Shown here: positions 1-6,771 of the stretch, one piece after another
Layout: the number at the start of each line of letters is the position of its first letter
Numbering within the stretch: position 1 is the stretch's first letter
Source: JAZDIU01 sp043804635
GTDB lineage: Bacteria; Chloroflexota; Dehalococcoidia; Dehalococcoidales; UBA2162
DNA: 18,701 nt
NCBI GenBank assembly: GCA_043804635.1
Contig: JAZDIU010000048.1
Coordinates: 1-18,701, forward strand
Reading direction: 5' to 3'
Program-made: the position numbers and the translations under genes
Notes under the pieces: generated by a model
The model's database searches: none
What the model saw: only the letters and a program-made list of their open reading frames with translations
Told to the model about the DNA's origin: nothing

Positions 1-222
1 ACGATGCAGACCTACCTTATGAACAGCACACCGGCACATATCCGGGCGACCGTTTTCGGAATATATTTCGGTATCGGCCAGGAAGGTTCGAGTCTGATGC
101 AGCCGCTAGTCGGTTATTTTGCGGACATTATCGGAATTTACGGCGTTTTCGGAGTTCTGGCTTATGTGGGCATCGGGGTATCGGTGCTGGCGATTATTGT
201 GGCATTGAGAAGGTCACGTTAA
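1..222 (+). CDS. MFS transporter, C-terminal end (truncated by window edge)
   Basis: The frame is open from the first base and stops with TAA at 220-222, so only the last 73 residues of a longer protein are present. The sequence contains an amphipathic stretch with RATVFGIYFGIGQ, then a Gly-rich hydrophobic helix, a short loop (FADIIGIYGVF), and a final hydrophobic segment ending in the basic tail ALRRSR. This matches the last two membrane spans of a major facilitator superfamily permease, where an 'R-A-T-x-x-G' loop commonly precedes a late helix. The substrate cannot be told. It precedes the reductase by 86 bases, but a strong promoter in between suggests the two are separately transcribed. 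Inner-membrane location is inferred from the hydrophobicity. Confidence 0.7.
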   Translation, partial: TMQTYLMNSTPAHIRATVFGIYFGIGQEGSSLMQPLVGYFADIIGIYGVFGVLAYVGIGVSVLAIIVALRRSR

Positions 223-239
223 GTTTTTTAATAAATGCA

Positions 240-268
240 TTGACAGGAATCACTTAGATACCTAGAAT
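240..268 (+). promoter_or_regulatory. Near-consensus sigma-70 promoter for the reductase
   Basis: A perfect -35 TTGACA lies at 240-245. A 17-base spacer separates it from the -10 TAGAAT at 263-268, which matches five of six consensus bases. Transcription would start near 275, giving a leader of about 34 bases with the SD GAGGTG at 296-301 before the ATG at 309. Confidence 0.75.
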
Positions 269-308
269 TTGGCTCAAGCGCGTATAAACACAGAAGAGGT
301 GTAGTTTT

Positions 309-893
309 ATGGCTGATAATAGATTTAAGAAACTATTGGAACCAGGTTACATCGGTAAGGTACGTACTAAAAACCGCATGGCAAAGATGGGTGCACACCA
401 TGGCTATTACCCTTATAACGAGGGCTATGTAGATGAGAAATGCTACGGCTTTTACGAGGCGCTTGCCCGTGGTGGCGTCGGCTTGATTGCCGTACAACAC
501 TCCGAAATCGACTTCCGAAAAGGCATGACCTTAAAAGTTGGTTTCCGTTTCGATGATGATAAGTACATCAAAGACCACGCCAAATTTGCTGACATAACCC
601 ATAAGTATAACTGCCCAGCTTTCCTGGAATTGATGCATTCCGGGCCACATTTCCGGGGACAACAATTCGGGCTACAACCATTGGCGGCTTCATCAATACC
701 GAAAAATGAAATGCCTAAACCGACAATGGAAGTTGCCCACGAGATGACTATCGCCGAAGTCGAAGAGATGGTGGAGAAGTTCATTAACGCCGCATTGCGG
801 GCAGAGAAGGCTGGATTTGATGGTATAGTGCTAAATGCTGGTTTTTCCCATTTTCTTAATAGTTTCTTATCCCGTGCCTGGAATAGACGCTAG
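309..893 (+). CDS. Old-yellow-enzyme family reductase, N-terminal fragment (ends at in-frame TAG)
   Basis: These 194 residues are the first two thirds of an FMN-binding TIM barrel of the old yellow enzyme / 2,4-dienoyl-CoA reductase family. Visible hallmarks are the N-terminal KLLEPGYIGKVRTKNRM segment, the first strands of the barrel, LELMHSG (usually Q-L-x-H-x-G), PLAASSIP, and AALRAEKAGFDGI before the catalytic-loop region. The fragment ends FLSRAWNRR and then TAG. The same frame continues without a break into DAYGGALENR, the next conserved family segment, so this is one ancestral gene interrupted by a stop. The start is set by SD GAGGTG eight bases before the ATG. The family's usual H-G-A-H loop reads N-A-G-F here, a divergence that may mark a separate subfamily. 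Alone, the fragment lacks the end of the barrel, the FeS cluster and the FAD/NAD domains, so it is unlikely to be active. Confidence 0.8.
   Translation: MADNRFKKLLEPGYIGKVRTKNRMAKMGAHHGYYPYNEGYVDEKCYGFYEALARGGVGLIAVQHSEIDFRKGMTLKVGFRFDDDKYIKDHAKFADITHKYNCPAFLELMHSGPHFRGQQFGLQPLAASSIPKNEMPKPTMEVAHEMTIAEVEEMVEKFINAALRAEKAGFDGIVLNAGFSHFLNSFLSRAWNRR
891..893 (+). other. In-frame amber codon interrupting the reductase
   Basis: TAG lies between NRR and DAYGG in an otherwise unbroken frame that runs from 309 to 2393. From memory, many homologues have NRR or NKR, then one variable residue (often Q, T or E), then DEYGG. A single C-to-T change in a CAG glutamine codon would give this TAG. Translation could restart at the ATG at 933, but no clear SD precedes it. 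Confidence 0.75.
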
Positions 894-932
894 GATGCTT
901 ACGGCGGCGCTCTAGAAAACAGGGCTAAAATA

Positions 933-2393
933 ATGGTCGATATCATACAGGGGATTAAAAAACGGGCGGGGCAAGATTTTGCAATTATCGCCCTTTTTAA
1001 CAGCGCTGAAATTCGACTGAAGAACGGTATAACTCCTGAGGAAGGTCAGAGTATTGCCCGGATAATGGAAAAGGCGGGAGCCGATGCCATACATACTCGA
1101 GCCGAGTACTATTTGAGACCGGGAGTCATTCAGTGCGAGAGCACTCATTTCCCGGATATCGCCTTTTATCCCGAGCCATTAAGTCATCCGGGTGAAAAAA
1201 TCGATAGCAGCCAGCATGGAAAAGGAGCCTGGATACCCCTGGCGGCTGGCATCAAGCAGGCAGTATCAATACCAGTCATTGGTATCGGTAGATTGGACCC
1301 ATTGCTCGGTGAAGAACAATTGCGCCGCGGTATGGTGGATTACATAGCCATGAACCGGCGCCTTTTTGCCGACCCTGAACTGCCTAACAAGGTTGCCTCG
1401 GGAAGACTGGATGACATCGTCCCGTGCACAGGCTGTATGACGTGCTGGGAGGCCGGGATGACGTATAAGGCGGCAACTTGCCAGGTAAATACTGCTTTTG
1501 GCATAGAAAAGGAATACGAAATCAAACCGGCAGCTCGGAAGAGAAGGGTGATGGTGGTAGGCGGAGGACCGGCCGGACTGGAAGCAGCTAGAGTAGCCGC
1601 CTTAAGAGGACACAGCGTGACTCTTTACGAGAAGGAACCTAAGTTGGGCGGTTCAATGAATGTGGCCACCGTAGTAAAAGGAGTCGGCAAGGAAGACCTT
1701 CCAAGCCTTGTCCGTTACTTTGAAACCCAACTTACCAAGTTGGGCGTGGACGTCAGGCTAGGTAAAGAAGTAAACCTATCGCTAATCGAAGAGATTAAAC
1801 CGGACGTACTGGTCATTTCTGTCGGTGGAATACATAATGTTCCGAATATACCCGGCATAAACCAGCGTAACGTGGTCACGGGTAAAGACCTCCACCTCAG
1901 ATTGAAAAAATACCTGAAATTCCTTGGGCCAACAGTAATAAGGAGACTTACTAATGTCTGGATGCCAATTGGGAAAAAGGTTGTGGTAATGGGGGGTAAT
2001 ATCCAAGGTTGCCAGGTGGCTGAGTTTCTGGTTAAGCGAGGCCGGCAAGTGACTATTGTGGAAACAAACGCAGAAGTCGGAGAAGGTTTGTTAACGGCAT
2101 ACATGAAACCGCTTCTGCTTAACTGGTTAATCGAAAAAGGTGTAAATATGATAGCGGGGGCTAAATTTGAAGAGGTGACCGGCAGAGGTCTGACCATAAC
2201 CACCAAGGAAGGGAACAGCCAGACCATAGAAGCTGACACCATAGTAACGGCGTTGCCTTTACTGCCAAACAGCGAACTCACCAAAAGTCTGGACGGGAAA
2301 GTTAAAGAAATTTATTCGATAGGCGATTGCCAGGAACCGGGCTTAATAGTGAATGCTATTGCCACTGGTTCGCGCATAGCGAGGGCTATTTAG
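933..2393 (+). CDS. 2,4-dienoyl-CoA reductase-type FeS flavoprotein, C-terminal part
   Basis: Read from its first ATG this is 486 residues; the same frame is open back to 894. It holds the end of the TIM barrel (VIGIGRLDP, then G-M-V-D-Y-I-A-M-N-R-R with the usual phosphate-binding arginine region). A 4Fe-4S motif follows, PCTGCMTCW with a fourth Cys in ATCQVN (C-x2-C-x2-C-x11-C). Next is an FAD/NAD(P)-binding half with VVGGGPAGLEAAR, and a second dinucleotide fold beginning KVVVMGGNIQG. A C-terminal YSIGDC segment is typical of the FAD site in this class. Joined to the upstream fragment, the protein would be about 694 residues, close to the 640-700 usual for NADH-dependent enoate or dienoyl-CoA reductases. 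The expected role is NAD(P)H-dependent reduction of an unsaturated acid or acyl-CoA in the cytoplasm; the substrate is unknown. It may be a pseudogene because of the amber codon upstream. Confidence 0.8.
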   Translation: MVDIIQGIKKRAGQDFAIIALFNSAEIRLKNGITPEEGQSIARIMEKAGADAIHTRAEYYLRPGVIQCESTHFPDIAFYPEPLSHPGEKIDSSQHGKGAWIPLAAGIKQAVSIPVIGIGRLDPLLGEEQLRRGMVDYIAMNRRLFADPELPNKVASGRLDDIVPCTGCMTCWEAGMTYKAATCQVNTAFGIEKEYEIKPAARKRRVMVVGGGPAGLEAARVAALRGHSVTLYEKEPKLGGSMNVATVVKGVGKEDLPSLVRYFETQLTKLGVDVRLGKEVNLSLIEEIKPDVLVISVGGIHNVPNIPGINQRNVVTGKDLHLRLKKYLKFLGPTVIRRLTNVWMPIGKKVVVMGGNIQGCQVAEFLVKRGRQVTIVETNAEVGEGLLTAYMKPLLLNWLIEKGVNMIAGAKFEEVTGRGLTITTKEGNSQTIEADTIVTALPLLPNSELTKSLDGKVKEIYSIGDCQEPGLIVNAIATGSRIARAI

Positions 2394-2402
2394 GACCAGT
2401 TA

Positions 2403-3338
2403 TTACCACCGCAGACTCTTTGCATCGATGACGATTCTGGTGGGCGGGCAAGTCCATCCCATTGGGAAAAGTATCTCTTCCATACCAGTTTGAAAATCAA
2501 CGGTTTTGTCCTGCAAAAGAGGACCACCAGGAGTCGTCGGACCAAGGTCAGGTATCCTCGCATCATCAATATATACCAGCCCTTTATCCGTGGTCTGAAA
2601 AGCATTCACGAAATACGGAGCACCATTCACCATTGCATTCACGACAGCACATCTCCATCCAGCGGCTTTAGCATTTTGTTGCAACATTTTTGCATAGTCA
2701 TCAGACATAAAAGGAGGGGAATTAGGCGGATTCCAGACATCTTTCGGCGGATAATCGTAAACATACTGGTGCCTATCAGTATCATCTTCAGCTAAAAAGT
2801 CCAGCAGTTCATCCCAAGTTGGGTTTTTAAGAAGCACACCGGTATCGGAATATTCGGGTAAGGTGTCGGGAAATGAAACATCGCCGGTTCCTTTCTGTGT
2901 AATATTTTTGATTTTGCCGCTAAAAACATCAAGCTCGATGTCTACACGACTTTCGCCATCGAGTATTTTTATCGGTCCAAAAATCATAGTTTGATTACCG
3001 GCAACAGAGCCTAGAAAATAAAGCTCACCAGATTCGAGATTTTGAAAGCTATATGCTCCAATGGCATCCGTGGTAGCTCTTCTCTCGCTAATAGAGATAA
3101 CAGCACCAACTACAGGTCGGCCGGACTCGGAATCAATGACCAGACCCTGGAGAGTAGCCGGAGCTGACGGAGCAGATGAAGGTGGAGAAGTAGGAGTCGA
3201 CGTAGCTGTAGGAGCAACAGTATTAACCGGTGGTGCTGTTACCGATGGTAATCCGGGTGAAGCACAGGAAGCGAAAAGAGATATTAATATTATCAAACCG
3301 ACTAATCCACTATAAAGATTAATAGTTTTCATTTTCAT
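2403..3338 (-). CDS. Lipoprotein with Pro/Thr/Ser linker, carboxypeptidase-regulatory-like domain and degenerate transglutaminase-like domain
   Basis: I use the ATG at 3338 (311 aa); a longer reading from TTG at 3353 has no better ribosome site, and no SD is clear for either. Residues 1-24 form a signal peptide with hydrophobic core, ending LFASC, so Cys25 is a likely lipidation site. A Pro/Thr/Ser/Ala-rich linker follows to about residue 63. Then comes a beta-sandwich of the carboxypeptidase-regulatory-like type (LQGLVIDSESGRPVVGAVIS ... GAYSFQNLESG). The C-terminal 145 residues (NPTWDELLDFLAEDDTD ... FVNAFQTTDKGLVYIDD) resemble secreted transglutaminase-like domains. In the relatives I know, that domain has C-x-D-F-A and G-H-A. 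Here the matching places read S-D-D-Y-A and P-Y-F, so catalytic Cys and His seem to be absent. This suggests a surface binding protein. It lies 101 bases downstream of the FAD enzyme on the same strand. Confidence 0.6.
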   Translation of the reverse strand: MKMKTINLYSGLVGLIILISLFASCASPGLPSVTAPPVNTVAPTATSTPTSPPSSAPSAPATLQGLVIDSESGRPVVGAVISISERRATTDAIGAYSFQNLESGELYFLGSVAGNQTMIFGPIKILDGESRVDIELDVFSGKIKNITQKGTGDVSFPDTLPEYSDTGVLLKNPTWDELLDFLAEDDTDRHQYVYDYPPKDVWNPPNSPPFMSDDYAKMLQQNAKAAGWRCAVVNAMVNGAPYFVNAFQTTDKGLVYIDDARIPDLGPTTPGGPLLQDKTVDFQTGMEEILFPMGWTCPPTRIVIDAKSLRW

Positions 3339-3409
3339 AAAACAGATTAACAATTTGCAGGGCCAAAATGAAGTACTAAACGAATAAATCGTCCTGTTTT
3401 TCGGTTAGT

Positions 3410-3434
3410 TTTGATTAGCCTCTCGGCTATCAAA
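3410..3434 (-). terminator. Stem-loop just after the FAD enzyme gene
   Basis: TTTGAT (3410-3415) pairs with ATCAAA (3429-3434), and AGCC (3417-3420) with GGCT (3425-3428), around a TCTC loop. One T (3416) bulges. On the minus-strand transcript the hairpin begins five bases after the TGA of the FAD gene. No U-run follows, so it may be an mRNA-end stabiliser or weak terminator rather than a classic one. Confidence 0.35.
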
Positions 3435-3439
3435 CAGCT

Positions 3440-4891
3440 TCATTTTTCCATTGCGTACCTGGCTGCGCTCCTGCCGGCGATACGCCCGGAGCCGAGAGCA
3501 AAGCACATCGATATACCACTAAAGCGGATACTATACGTGTCTCCCATCTGACCGCTAGTATCATCACCCGCCGAATATAACCCTCGTATAGGATTGTTTT
3601 CAAGGTCGAGGACTTGCAAGTGATGATTGACTTTGATGCCGCCGTGGGTAACGAGAAGTACTACCTGGCAGGGCACAGCGTAATAGGGCGGCGTGCGAAG
3701 GGGCACGAGGTATCTCCTGTCCTTAACTAAAAGTGAATCGTGGCCCCGGTCGCAAGCAGTGTTGTATTGGTCTAATGTATTCTCCAGAACCTGAGAGTCG
3801 GCTCCTATCCATTTTGCCATCTCCCGCCAGGAATCAGTTATCTTAATTTTACCCTCTTTAGCCTGTGATTTAAGCGCCCCATCCAGGCCGGTGCGAAAGG
3901 CATCTTTATCCATACGACGCAAAAGGAAAGGATTAAAGTCTTCTTTAAGGACCATATTTTTAATCCCTTCATCAAAAATGGCATAGGTCGTTTTCCCCGG
4001 CTGTTCGAATATGGCATTGGCGGTTTCGTTAACAGAAGTCGAACCTTCGTCCATAAACCGCTCTCCCCGTCTATTTACCCAGATTGCATAGGGGAGCCGG
4101 CTGATTAAATCCACATGACCTGACGACCCGATAAAGCTGGGACCTTCGGCTTCAGGCGTGAACGTGCCCCCGATAGCCGCACCGATTTCGGCTGCCATGA
4201 GCATTCCATCCCCATTGTGCGGTAAGCCTCTGAGATGAACCGCCTTTTCATCCCACCCAGGGAGATATTTCTTCAATAGCTCTTTATTTCCGGAAAAACC
4301 ACCAGTAGAAACGATGACAGTCCTGGTTTCAATCCTTGATTCTTTACCATTGGCTTCAGCGAATACTCCATTCACATTACCCTTTCCAACCAATAGCTTC
4401 TTAGCGGCGGTCTCGCAGAGAATTCGAACCCCCACCTCCTCACATCTTTTGACCAAGGTTTTGATTACTACCGGACCGGTACGTTCCTGAGTAGCATGAT
4501 AGGCAAGAAGAATCTGATTTGTATGGAGAGGGACTAACTTCACAAATTTAATACCCATAGTTTCCAACCAGCGAATATTGTCCCCAGATATGTCTACCAG
4601 CGCACGCACGAGTTGGGCATCAGTCTTCCAGTGGGTATAATCCATAAATCTGGTGAATATCTCATCCCGGCTAATATTGAGTCCGTGAAGCCTTTGCAGG
4701 GGCGTTTCCACCCCGAAGACACCTCCCGAAGCCGATGCGTTACCACCAGGAATATGCCTCGATTCAAGTACGATTACATCTTTTGCTCCAGCCTCCCGGG
4801 CAGTTACTGCTGCCGCCAGACCTGCCGCCCCGGCACCAATGATGACAACATCAGCCTTTAAATTTCCGCTTCTTCGATTTTTTGCAACCAT
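3440..4891 (-). CDS. FAD-dependent oxidoreductase, fumarate reductase / flavocytochrome c family (FAD_binding_2)
   Basis: The 483-residue protein opens with the Rossmann fingerprint DVVIIGAGAAGLAAA (G19-x-G21-x-x-G24), followed by an acidic residue at the end of strand 2 (VLES) and the FAD-contact PGGNASASGG. The middle carries RALVDISGDNIRWLETMGI, typical of the mobile capping domain of fumarate-reductase-like enzymes. The C-terminus has THGGIKVN, NPIRGLYSAGDD and RFSGISMCFALGSGRIAG, the second FAD-binding block. Length fits soluble single-subunit members (about 450-510 aa). No haem motif or Tat signal is visible, so it is probably cytoplasmic and takes electrons from a partner flavin or NADH route. 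Relatives reduce fumarate, urocanate or enoates, or dehydrogenate 3-ketosteroids; the substrate here cannot be assigned. A good SD (GGAAGGA) precedes the ATG. The 77-aa gene lies 85 bases upstream and may be co-transcribed. Confidence 0.8.
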   Translation of the reverse strand: MVAKNRRSGNLKADVVIIGAGAAGLAAAVTAREAGAKDVIVLESRHIPGGNASASGGVFGVETPLQRLHGLNISRDEIFTRFMDYTHWKTDAQLVRALVDISGDNIRWLETMGIKFVKLVPLHTNQILLAYHATQERTGPVVIKTLVKRCEEVGVRILCETAAKKLLVGKGNVNGVFAEANGKESRIETRTVIVSTGGFSGNKELLKKYLPGWDEKAVHLRGLPHNGDGMLMAAEIGAAIGGTFTPEAEGPSFIGSSGHVDLISRLPYAIWVNRRGERFMDEGSTSVNETANAIFEQPGKTTYAIFDEGIKNMVLKEDFNPFLLRRMDKDAFRTGLDGALKSQAKEGKIKITDSWREMAKWIGADSQVLENTLDQYNTACDRGHDSLLVKDRRYLVPLRTPPYYAVPCQVVLLVTHGGIKVNHHLQVLDLENNPIRGLYSAGDDTSGQMGDTYSIRFSGISMCFALGSGRIAGRSAARYAMEK

Positions 4892-4976
4892 TTAGATTCC
4901 TTCCGTAATTATTTAGCTTTCTTAGGAACTATCACAAGAAATCCTGCTGGACTACGTTTTGAACGGAACGTAAAGA

Positions 4977-5210
4977 TTAGTCTAATAATTCAATCCAGTC
5001 ACCAAGGACGTCAGTTAAGACGTTACCGACCAGTCTAATATTTCCGGGAAGTTTCGATAGAAGGTTCAACCGAGATAAGATTTGGACGTTATAGACATTA
5101 TGTCCGCCCGAACTATGTCTGCTGACGACGATTCCCGGCACTTTGAAGAGTCCTTCGATTCCTACCGAACTGGTGAAAATTACCCTATCTCCAACCTTGA
5201 ATACAGCCAT
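4977..5210 (-). CDS. Small SH3-like barrel protein, function unknown
   Basis: This 77-residue protein begins MAVFKVGDRVIFTSSVG, a pattern common at the start of small SH3/KOW-like beta barrels, where 'F-K-V-G-D-R-V' forms the first strands. The rest alternates hydrophobic and polar residues (GLFKVPGIVVSR, YNVQIL, NIRLVG), fitting more beta strands. There is no signal peptide, membrane span or cysteine. An SD (GAGAGG) sits five to eight bases before the ATG, and an extended -10 promoter lies about 20 bases upstream, so the gene is probably real and expressed. It leads the minus-strand group with the FAD enzyme. I do not recognise a named family. Nucleic-acid or protein binding is only a guess from the fold. 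Confidence 0.6.
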   Translation of the reverse strand: MAVFKVGDRVIFTSSVGIEGLFKVPGIVVSRHSSGGHNVYNVQILSRLNLLSKLPGNIRLVGNVLTDVLGDWIELLD

Positions 5211-5231
5211 CTAAACCTCTCACTGTGGTCA

Positions 5232-5240
5232 ATTATAACA
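5232..5240 (-). promoter_or_regulatory. Extended -10 promoter for the 77-aa gene / FAD enzyme group
   Basis: On the minus strand this reads TGTTATAAT, a perfect -10 TATAAT with the TGn extension. No good -35 is seen at the expected place, as is common for extended -10 promoters. Transcription would start near 5225, leaving a leader of about 15 bases with the SD. Confidence 0.55.
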
Positions 5241-5302
5241 GTATTGAGCAAAGGTGAATAGAGGATATAGATTATTGCTAGCTACGCTCTATTTGTAGAA
5301 GG

Positions 5303-5331
5303 TTGACACTATGTCATTCTCCCTCTACAAT
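5303..5331 (+). promoter_or_regulatory. Near-consensus sigma-70 promoter for the thiolase
   Basis: Perfect -35 TTGACA at 5303-5308, exactly 17 bases, then -10 TACAAT at 5326-5331 (five of six). The expected start is near 5338, giving a leader of about 53 bases ending in the SD AGGAGG at 5375-5380, ten bases before the ATG at 5391. Confidence 0.75.
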
Positions 5332-5390
5332 TCTCTAAAAGTAATATACACGCCGACATAAAGTATAAAGAATCAGGAGGCATTTTTTAA

Positions 5391-6656
5391 ATGAGAGAGG
5401 TTACTATCACTTCAGCCGTGCGGACGCCAATCGGAGCATATTGCGGAAGCATGCGGGAAGTCCCGGTAGAAAAACTGGGGGCGATAGTTTTAAACGAGGC
5501 TATTAAAAAGTCAAAGGTTAAGCCGGAAGAGGTTGACGATGTCGTTATGTCCCAATCGTATGCTAACGGCGAATCTCCCAACCTGGCACGCCTTTCGCTA
5601 TTAAAAGCCGGATGGCCGGTGGAGGTCCCGGGTGTTACCCTCGACCGGCGCTGCTGCTCCGGCGTGCAGTCCGTATGGTCGGGCACGATGGAAATCCAGA
5701 CAGAAAATTCCGATGTCGTCGTCAGTGCGGGAGCCGATAGTATGAGCCGAGCTGAATTCTATATCCCCGGTGAGTATATAAAATGGGGCGTCGGCGGTAA
5801 AACCGACCCTAAGTGGGGTTTCTTCCCCAAACAACACGGCAGCCTGGCTCTGTGGGGTATGCCGTTCTACGACCGGATTCAACGCGGTCGTCCGATGCAC
5901 CAGCCTATCGAACGGTTCGGCGAATTGAACTCGATGATGACCTGGGCGGAAGCCGCTGCCAAGAAGGAGAATATCTCTCGATCGGAGGCTGATAAATGGT
6001 CGATAGGCTCGCATAAAAAAGCCATTGCCGCTATCGACTCGGGCAAATTTAAGCAGGAAATCGTTCCCGTACCCATCCCCGGACCAAAAGGCGGCGAGGC
6101 ATTGTTCGAAGTTGATGAGACTCCCCGGCGGGACACTTCAATCGAGCAGCTGGCAAAATTGAGGCCGATTTATGCCGATGGTGTCTGCACCGCCGGTAAC
6201 TCATCCAGCGAGAACGACGGTGCGGCAGCAGTCGTTTTAATGCCGCCGGAGAAGGCACAGTCCTATGGCATTCAACCCCTAGTTTATGTGCGAGCGTTCG
6301 GCATCGCCGGTGCCGACCCCACCCTGACCTATCCAGCCGTGCCGATAGCGGTCAACAAAGCCCTAAAGAGAGCCGGACTCACGATAAAACAGATAGACCT
6401 CATTGAAATTCAAGAAGCCTTCGCCGTCCAGACGCTGGCAGATGCCAAACTTATGGGACTCGCCGAATCCGAAATAGAGAATAAAGTAAACGTAAACGGT
6501 TCAGGTATTTCACTGGGTCATCCCATCGGAGCTACCGGAGTGATGCGATTGGTAACCCTGGTACACGAGATGAACCGGCGGAACGCGAGATACGGGCTAC
6601 TGACTATCTGCGGCGGCGGCGGACTGGGCATCTGTATGATTGTGGAGAAAAAATAG
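5391..6656 (+). CDS. Thiolase family protein (acetyl-CoA C-acyltransferase)
   Basis: This 421-residue protein is a biosynthetic/degradative-type thiolase, which condenses or cleaves 3-ketoacyl-CoA with CoA. It begins ITSAVRTPIGAYCGSMREV, as usual for the family. The nucleophilic cysteine is Cys89 in DRRCCSGVQS. His377 lies in GHPIGATG and the acid/base Cys407 in CGGGGLG, so the catalytic triad is complete. The usual N-E-A-F loop reads QEAFA, a substitution at a position that helps bind the oxyanion water in well-studied thiolases; substrate or rate may differ. Length is slightly above the typical 390-400, from an insert of about 25 residues with GEYIKWGVGGKTDPKWGFF after the cysteine domain. 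It stands alone on the plus strand with its own strong promoter and SD. Together with the neighbouring enoate-reductase-like enzymes it suggests acyl-CoA metabolism. Confidence 0.88.
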   Translation: MREVTITSAVRTPIGAYCGSMREVPVEKLGAIVLNEAIKKSKVKPEEVDDVVMSQSYANGESPNLARLSLLKAGWPVEVPGVTLDRRCCSGVQSVWSGTMEIQTENSDVVVSAGADSMSRAEFYIPGEYIKWGVGGKTDPKWGFFPKQHGSLALWGMPFYDRIQRGRPMHQPIERFGELNSMMTWAEAAAKKENISRSEADKWSIGSHKKAIAAIDSGKFKQEIVPVPIPGPKGGEALFEVDETPRRDTSIEQLAKLRPIYADGVCTAGNSSSENDGAAAVVLMPPEKAQSYGIQPLVYVRAFGIAGADPTLTYPAVPIAVNKALKRAGLTIKQIDLIEIQEAFAVQTLADAKLMGLAESEIENKVNVNGSGISLGHPIGATGVMRLVTLVHEMNRRNARYGLLTICGGGGLGICMIVEKK

Positions 6657-6759
6657 GCTAGAATAGTAGTGCAGGGCCTACCATAACAGAAAACTCAAAA
6701 AGGTCACTACTCTCGTATCTGATATTCAGCCAGCGAATCACCTTCTAATGCTTAGCATT

Positions 6760-6771
6760 TATGCTAGCATA
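6760..6771. repeat. Perfect 12-base palindrome at the end of the ATPase gene
   Basis: TATGCTAGCATA is self-complementary over its whole length and overlaps the ATPase stop codon (CTA at 6764-6766). A second small stem, AATGC-TTA-GCATT, lies at 6747-6759. Both sit in the 107-base convergent gap between the thiolase and the ATPase. A longer-range match, AGTAGTG (6665-6671) with CACTACT (6705-6711), is in the same gap. None has a U-run, so terminator function is uncertain. Confidence 0.35.

Noticed and set aside
891..893. Pyrrolysine (amber recoding) as the explanation of the in-frame stop
   Set aside because: TAG is the normal terminator of groES, the thiolase, the M24 protein, the hydroxyacid dehydrogenase, the aldolase, the ATPase and the rhomboid gene here, and the position in the family is a variable residue, not a methylamine-type active site. 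Kept only as a test in the finding.
1715..2284. 189-aa minus-strand frame inside the reductase
   Set aside because: It lies antisense to strongly conserved coding sequence and has no domain or ribosome site.
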